DNA from: Planctomycetota bacterium
Lineage (GTDB): Bacteria > Planctomycetota > Planctomycetia > Planctomycetales > Planctomycetaceae
Reading direction: 5' to 3'
Length of the DNA: 36,881 bases
NCBI GenBank assembly: GCA_003670925.1
Contig: QWQG01000031.1
Coordinates: 1-36,881, forward strand
This document shows, in pieces, positions 31,731 through 36,881 of the stretch. Made by a program: the position numbers and the translations under genes. How positions within the stretch are numbered: the first letter of the stretch is position 1; each line of letters opens with the position of its first letter. The notes beneath the pieces are model-generated. The model was not told where the DNA came from and did no database searches. It was given only the letters and a program-made list of their open reading frames with translations.

Positions 31731-33836
31731 TAATGTCTGGACAGTCTGAATGCCTGCCAGGCGTTTATCGACATACATGCCACACAGCAGCGGCGCATCG
31801 AAGCCAGTCTGGAACTTGTTCGCCACCAGCAGGATCTGGTATTCGTCGCCCTTGAACGCTTCGCGGATGTCACGCCCTTTCAGGTTCGGGTTTAGTTCTT
31901 TACTCATCTCCTTAAACGGCTCAGGCCCGGATTCCTTGTCATCGACTTCGCCGGAAAATGCCACCACCGTCGTCAGCGGATACCCTTTGTCTTTGATGTA
32001 CTTGTTGATGGCTAGTTGCCAGCGGACAGCTTCCAGACGACTGCTGACGACCACCATTGCCTTCGCCTTGCCGTCGAGCAGCGGTGCGACGGTTTCGCGG
32101 TAATGCTCGACAACGATCTGAACTTTCTGAGCGATGTTGTACGGATGCAGACGCACCCACCCCATCAACTTTTTCATGGCGGCACTGCGTTCGACTTCCT
32201 TATCGTCAAACTCTTTACCATCGTTGGCCAGCTTGAATGCCAGCTTGTACGACGTGTAGTTCTGGAGGACGTCCAGAATGAATCCTTCCTCAATCGCCTG
32301 CCGCATGGAATAGACGTGAAATGGTCCCGGCAGATTCCCTGGACTCGCTGGTTTCGACGGATCAGGCCGACGCCCAAACAGTTCCAGCGTCTTGGCCTTT
32401 GGAGTCGCCGTATATGCGACGTACGTGATTCCCTGATCATCGGCCCGGCTGGTCATCGTCGCGATCAAAATATCTTCACTGCTGACATCACCACCGTCGG
32501 CCAGTTCCTGCTGTTCCTCGACGGACAGTAACTGCTTCAGTTTTGACGCCGCTTCCCCGGTCTGCGAACTGTGCGCCTCATCGGGAATCACGGCGAAGCG
32601 TTTACCACCCGTCGCTGCCAGTTCCCGCACGGCCTTGATCGCAAACGGAAACGTCTGAATCGTGCAGACGACAATCTTCTTATCGCCGGACAACGCTTCG
32701 GCAAGTTCGGAACTCTTGCTGCCGACATCGCCTTTAATCCTCGCCACGACGCCGGTTGTGCGTTCGAAGCCAAAGATCGCCTCCTGCAACTGACCGTCGA
32801 TCACATTGCGGTCAGAGATTACCAGGACGGTATCGAAGACTTTCTTGTTGTCGGCATCATGCAGATCCGCGAGGAAGTGCGCCGACCATGCAATCGAATT
32901 TGTCTTACCCGACCCGGCGGAATGCTGAATCAGATACTTATGACCCGGACCTTCCGCCAGGATCGCGGCCTGAAGTTTGCGCGTCACATCCAACTGATGG
33001 TAACGCGGGAAGATGATGGCCTTCAGGTTCTTCTTGTCGTCACGTTCAGCCACCAGATAGCGCCCGAGGATCTCCAGCCAACTGTCTCGCGCCCAGACTT
33101 GTTCCCACAGGTAGGCTGTCGGATGGCCGGTTGGATTCAGCGGATTGCCAGCGGCCCCGTTGTCGCCCAGATTGAACGGCAGGAAACGAGTCTTTGTGCC
33201 ATCCAGCCGCGTCGTCATGCGCACTTCACAGTTGCTGACTGCAAAGTGAACCAATGCGCCATTGGGAAACGACAGCAGAGGTTCCGGATTCTGGCCTTTG
33301 GGTGACGGGTTGCGGTCGAATCGGTACTGGTCCACTGCATCGTCGATGCCCTGCGTGAAATCAGTTTTCAGTTCTACCGTCGCGACGGGAACGCCGTTCA
33401 GGAACAACACAAGATCGATGCTGTTCTCATTGTGCAGCGAATACCGCACCTGTCGGATGACTCGCAGCGTATTCGCGGCATAGCGTGACATAATGTCCGG
33501 GTTCATGGCCAACGCCGGCTTGAACTGAGCCAGTTTGATTTCCTTCCGCAGGCCGAGGACATCGAAGCCGTGCCGCAGGACATGCAGTGTGCCCTGCTGG
33601 TCGATGGACTGCCGCAGACGGCTCAGCAGCGTGTCACCCGCAGCGGCCCCGTGGTTCTTCGTCAGAGCGTCCCATGCGGCAGACTGCGTCGCCTGTACCC
33701 ATGCCAGAACATCAGCAGGAAACAGTGCCAGCTTGCGGTCATACTCGGCAGCAGCCTTGTCGGCGTACTGCCACCCCTGTCCGGCAAGATATTCGCAGAT
33801 TTCGACTTCGAAGCTGATTTCATTGTGCAGGCTCAT
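31719..33836 (-). pseudogene. hsdR: Type I restriction endonuclease subunit hsdR, 3'-truncated
   Basis: About 706 residues of an HsdR motor/nuclease subunit. The nuclease site is seen around Asp141 and VELKTDF (Glu155, Lys157); the helicase has Walker A SAGSGKT (306-312), DEAH (419-422), AYTATPKA and motif V-VI region FQTGFDAPLL and TVQTLSRLN. The similarity ends at SRLN, where families continue RTHPGK and a ~250-residue C-terminal domain. The open frame runs on to 30984 through antisense DUF433 and hsdM, which is not HsdR. The ATG overlaps the vapC stop (ATGA). Loss of the motif VI arginine and the C-terminal domain should abolish cleavage. Confidence 0.9.
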
Positions 33837-34246
33837 GGGGTTTCCCAGTCCTCACAGGTCAAATGAGGAACTCGGGAAAACTCTGATGTGTTGTTGGTGA
33901 CAAGGATCAACTGATTCGCTCGGGCAATCGCCGCGATTTGCAGGTCATACGGACCGATCGGTAGTCCACGCTGATGAAGTTCGGCACGAATTTCACCGAA
34001 ATGCCGCGCGGCAGCGATGTCGAAATCGAACATACGAAAGCAGCCAATAAACTGATTCAGCCGTTCCAGCCGTTCCAGCGTTTCTTTCTTTCGTTGCGAT
34101 TTGGCGGCACCATAAAGCAACTCCGCTGCGACCACAGAACACAGACATTTGTCGGAGTCCGCGACGGATTCCAAACGTCGCAGCAGAGACACGCTGCGCC
34201 CCTGGAGAAACCGGATGCAGACGTTGGTATCGAGCAGGTACATCAT
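33833..34246 (-). CDS. vapC: VapC-type PIN-domain toxin ribonuclease
   Basis: A 137-residue PIN protein. The acidic metal site is intact: Asp6 in YLLDTNVC, Glu42 in AAELLYGA, Asp101 in PIGPYDLQIAA, with Asn119 and Glu122 in TNNTSEF. The C-terminal EFSRVPHLTCEDW motif is typical of VapC toxins, which cut initiator tRNA or rRNA when the antitoxin is lost. The ATG overlaps the vapB stop and the stop overlaps the hsdR start, each as ATGA, so the toxin is translationally coupled on both sides. Confidence 0.93.
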   Translation of the reverse strand: MMYLLDTNVCIRFLQGRSVSLLRRLESVADSDKCLCSVVAAELLYGAAKSQRKKETLERLERLNQFIGCFRMFDFDIAAARHFGEIRAELHQRGLPIGPYDLQIAAIARANQLILVTNNTSEFSRVPHLTCEDWETP

Positions 34247-34494
34247 GGCAGTTCCAGACGCGAGTCGAACTCACCCTGAGGATCGCGGTCAGGAAAATCG
34301 CCAATGGAACCGAACAGTTCTGTCAGCGAGGCTTTGTTGACTTCAGCAACCAACGGGCCCGAGACGGACTTGGAGTTGTCCGCCGATGTGTCATCAATGG
34401 CAATAAAAATGACTTCGGTTTTGCGATGGCGCAGTTCCGGGGGCACCGGAATCACGTCCGCAAGGTTGTCGTGAATCTGACGAATAGCAATCAT
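34243..34494 (-). CDS. vapB: VapB-type antitoxin
   Basis: An 83-residue protein. The N-terminal VIPVPPELRHRKTEVIFI block resembles the small antitoxins paired with VapC, and the end FGSIGDFPDRDPQGEFDSRL fits the toxin-wrapping tail. GGAG lies seven bases before the ATG. It would neutralise VapC and repress the vapBC promoter. A 160-base gap separates it from hsdS. Confidence 0.85.
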   Translation of the reverse strand: MIAIRQIHDNLADVIPVPPELRHRKTEVIFIAIDDTSADNSKSVSGPLVAEVNKASLTELFGSIGDFPDRDPQGEFDSRLELP

Positions 34495-34654
34495 GGAAAT
34501 GCTCCCGAAAATGCGGGCCTAATCTCAGGGGACAGGAGAACTGTGAATTGTACCTGTGACAAATCGAAAGTAGCAGGCACATGCAGGGTGCCGAAGCTGT
34601 TGTTCCGGTCTGCGTGATCCGCAGACCGCACTCGGGAAGCGACTGCGACGATGC
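34495..34654 (-). promoter_or_regulatory. Gap between hsdS and vapB, possible vapBC promoter
   Basis: This is the only large gap in the leftward R-M operon. On the minus strand a TACAAT hexamer (34547-34552) could be a -10 box; no good -35 is seen. CTGTGA occurs twice in direct orientation around it. An internal promoter for vapBC-hsdR is plausible. Confidence 0.4.
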
Positions 34655-35356
34655 TCATGCGGCCTCCACATCGGCAAATTCACGCACGTCGATCTTGCCG
34701 GTGACAGCAGCGGAGATCAGGGCCTGCCGCTTTTCCTTCAGCAACTCAATCAATCGCCGCTGCTCCGCGATCAATGCGTCGATCTTGCTGGTTTCCGCGT
34801 CGAGGAAGCTGGCGATGGCGGTTTGTTCGGGAAGCGGTGGCAGGGGAACAGCCATTTCCCCAATTTGCACGAAATTCAGACCCTCACGTGCGGCGCCATT
34901 CTGAGCATGGTCTATCTGATTCTTGATCGGTGCAGACTTGAAGGTCCATCCGACAGCCGGAACTTGCGAAGGATCATTCAATCGAATTACGCAAACATGT
35001 TGATTGACGTTAGCCGAGGGGAAATCGCGTGGAACGACGCAAGATCTCCCAATGGACGCTCCGGTAATATTCAAGAGAATGTCATTGGGAATCACACGAC
35101 TAACGGCCATCGACTCGTCAACCAACGTCGTAATGAACACGACATCGTCGAGACGAAGTCCTTCGTCGTACACGTTTTGACTCCACAAGAATGTCACCCC
35201 TTCATCGACATAGACTTCACTTCCACCAAGTGGGGTCTTTCCGCTTGAGATTCGCGACGACAAATACTTTATCTTCTTCAACTCCCAATGCTCCGGCACT
35301 TCCCCCAGCCACTCCACCCCGCTGTCCTTGTACTTTGGATACTTCGGGAAACTCAT
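34655..35356 (-). CDS. hsdS: Type I specificity subunit HsdS with one target-recognition domain
   Basis: A 233-residue specificity subunit, about half the usual 400-450. It starts with the N-terminal conserved region ([20 protein letters not shown]), has one target-recognition domain (about 31-165) and goes straight to the conserved helix ([20 protein letters not shown], then [15 protein letters not shown]) and the terminal [12 protein letters not shown]. The second TRD and its repeat are absent. Such half subunits can arise by recombination between the two repeats and may act as dimers. The ATG overlaps the hsdM stop (ATGA). Confidence 0.88.
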   Translation of the reverse strand: MSFPKYPKYKDSGVEWLGEVPEHWELKKIKYLSSRISSGKTPLGGSEVYVDEGVTFLWSQNVYDEGLRLDDVVFITTLVDESMAVSRVIPNDILLNITGASIGRSCVVPRDFPSANVNQHVCVIRLNDPSQVPAVGWTFKSAPIKNQIDHAQNGAAREGLNFVQIGEMAVPLPPLPEQTAIASFLDAETSKIDALIAEQRRLIELLKEKRQALISAAVTGKIDVREFADVEAA

Positions 35357-36654
35357 TTAGACAATCCCCCGATCATCTGAACGATCCGGTCCGTAACGCC
35401 CTTCAGTTCGGCATCAATTTCGGCCAGTTCTCGCGGGGGTTTGAAGACGTAGAAATGCCGATTGAACGGAATTTCGTAGCCGGTCTTCGTCTTCTCATGA
35501 TCAATCCACGCATCAGGCACGTGCGGCAGGACTTCGCGCTTGAAGTAGTCTTCCACGTCTTCCGACAGCGGTACGTTCTCAGTGTCGCGCAGACTGGTGT
35601 CCGGCTTCGGCTTCCCTTTCCTTGTCTCCTTCGTCTCCTTCACGATCTTGCCTGCGTCGTCGCGCTCCGGACGCTCGACAGTGATTGTCTGGTAGCCGAA
35701 GTCGGCGTTGTTGAAGATGCGGCTGATCGGCACGTCGGAGCCACTGGCATCTTTCGTCGTGACTTCCTGACATTCGCCGAACAGTTTCGTGATCTGGGCA
35801 ATGTGGTCTTCGCTGAGTTCCTTCCGCTTGCTGCCGAGGCTCTTACGCATCTTCTGCCACATGCTACTGGCGTCGATCAACTGAACCTTGCCGCGTCGAT
35901 GTTCCAGTTTGCGGTTGGTCAGTATCCAGATGTAGGTACTGATCCCCGTGTTATAGAACATGTCTGTCGGCAATCCGATGATGGCTTCGACCAGATCATT
36001 TTCCAACACGTAGCGACGAATCTCACTCTCCCCGCTGCCGGCATTCCCGGTGAACAGCGGCGAACCGTTCAGGACGATACCGAAGCGACTTCCGCCGTCT
36101 TTGGCAGGTCGCATCTTTGAAATCAGATGCATCAGGAATAGCAATGAATCGTCGCTGACTCGGGGAAGGCCCGGACCGAAGCGGCCATTGAAACCTTTTT
36201 CCTCATGTTCCTTCGTGACTTCCTTCTGGATCTTTTTCCATTCCACGCCGAATGGCGGATTGGAAAGCATATAGTCGAACTGTTTGCCCGGTAGTCCGTC
36301 ATTCGACAACGTGTTGTTCAGAATGATGCTGCTGATGTCCTGCCCTTTGATCAGCATGTCGGCTTTGCAGATGGCATACGACTCGGGGTTGAGTTCCTGC
36401 CCGTACATGACCAGCCGAGCGTCCGGATTGTGGCGGGTCAGATGCTCATCAGCGACAGACAGCATTCCGCCAGTACCGGCTGTGGGATCATACATGGATC
36501 GCACGACGCCCGGTTTGCTCAAAGCCTCATCGTCTTCAATGAACAGCAGGTTGACCATCAGTTTGATGACTTCACGCGGCGTGAAGTGTTCCCCGGCGGT
36601 TTCGTTCGACAGTTCAGCAAACTTGCGAATCAGTTCTTCAAAGACGCTGCCCAT
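35353..36654 (-). pseudogene. hsdM: Type I methyltransferase hsdM, N-terminally truncated
   Basis: 433 residues of an HsdM of a different subfamily from the rightward copy. It starts [20 protein letters not shown], a block that normally lies about 150 residues into the protein, and has the SAM motif DPTAGTGGM and catalytic NPPFGVEW. An in-frame TAA stands three codons before the ATG, so the N-terminal domain that contacts HsdS and DNA is missing. The stop overlaps hsdS. It may be inactive, or translation of the missing part occurs elsewhere. Confidence 0.85.
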
Positions 36655-36740
36655 CTGAGCGGGTTAACGTGCCATCCACCATAAAACTATAAGTGCAACA
36701 ACCCGAGTGCCTTGCGTCGAAAGTCTTCCGCACTCCTCCT

Positions 36741-36881
36741 TCAGAAAGCTTTGACTAAGGACCGGGATGCGCGGCGGGTGGTGCGGAAATTCTGGCGGGT
36801 TTTGGGAAGGCCAGCCTCGTTCCGAAAGCGTTTCCGGAAGTTCTTCACGAAATCCACCCACGTCTCAGCACTGCATTCCAG
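36741..36881 (-). other. Partial basic open frame at the right edge
   Basis: A 46-codon frame open to the window edge (ECSAETWVDFVKNFRKRFRN, then TRRASRSLVKAF and a stop). It is very basic. No family recognised. It may be the end of a gene, or repeat-derived sequence that replaced the 5' part of hsdM. The gap to hsdM (36655-36740) holds nothing recognised. Confidence 0.3.

Noticed and set aside
32571-33305. 244-codon plus-strand frame opposite hsdR
   Set aside because: It lies wholly within clear HsdR helicase and nuclease coding sequence on the other strand and shows no family features.
30984-33836. A single 950-residue HsdR protein
   Set aside because: HsdR similarity ends at SRLN (31719). 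The remaining 244 codons are antisense reading of DUF433, the repeat element and the hsdM tail, and contain repeat-derived runs (LRLRLR, NPKRQRG).
21671-36881. Second attachment site (copy of the tRNA-Pro 3' end) closing the island
   Set aside because: I looked for a repeat of TTCAAATCCTGTATTCCCG and did not find one downstream, so the island end is probably outside the window or was deleted.

Overview
The window comes from a planctomycete, most likely of the Planctomycetales/Planctomycetaceae. The integrase family, DUF1580, DUF1572, the BatA-like VWA protein and the palindromic repeats whose translations carry TFLSD/GQECPS and NPKRQRG-type peptides are all features I know from that phylum; genus cannot be decided from sequence reading alone. 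GC content looks moderate, and several starts show clear Shine-Dalgarno sequences.

Layout. (1) 1-441: the 3' end of a tyrosine recombinase gene, a strong bidirectional terminator and a tRNA-Arg(ACG), which looks like the tRNA-proximal edge of an integrated element lying mostly left of the window. (2) 442-21540: ordinary chromosomal core. It holds a SufT/PaaD-like Fe-S assembly protein with a Rieske ferredoxin, two TatA-like translocase subunits, FolC, a secreted alpha/beta hydrolase, a UbiA-type prenyltransferase, transketolase, a DUF420 membrane protein, a GT39-type glycosyltransferase, a giant AsmA-like protein, two TPR proteins, NAD(P)H-hydrate epimerase, an SDR enzyme whose catalytic lysine position holds threonine, and a BatA-like VWA membrane protein. 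(3) 21575-36881: a genomic island beginning at tRNA-Pro(GGG) with its own tyrosine integrase. Its cargo includes small excisionase/HTH proteins, an IS21 transposase remnant, hypotheticals, and a leftward operon of XRE regulator, alpha/beta hydrolase fused to a CPXCG zinc-ribbon, PPP-type phosphatase, DUF2256 and DUF1572. It ends in a heavily rearranged type I restriction-modification zone.

The restriction zone is the most unusual part. One hsdM (rightward) carries an in-frame TAA and two different palindromic repeat elements inserted in frame. A second, leftward operon runs hsdM - hsdS - vapB - vapC - hsdR, with 4-base ATGA overlaps at three of its four junctions. Its hsdM lacks the N-terminus, its hsdS has a single target-recognition domain, and its hsdR is cut off at helicase motif VI, where it is joined head-on to a truncated DUF433 antitoxin gene through a shared stretch of about 10 bases. 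A toxin-antitoxin pair translationally coupled to hsdR inside a type I R-M operon could explain why such a decayed cluster persists.

No CRISPR array or rRNA was seen. The island's right end and its second attachment site are not in the window.
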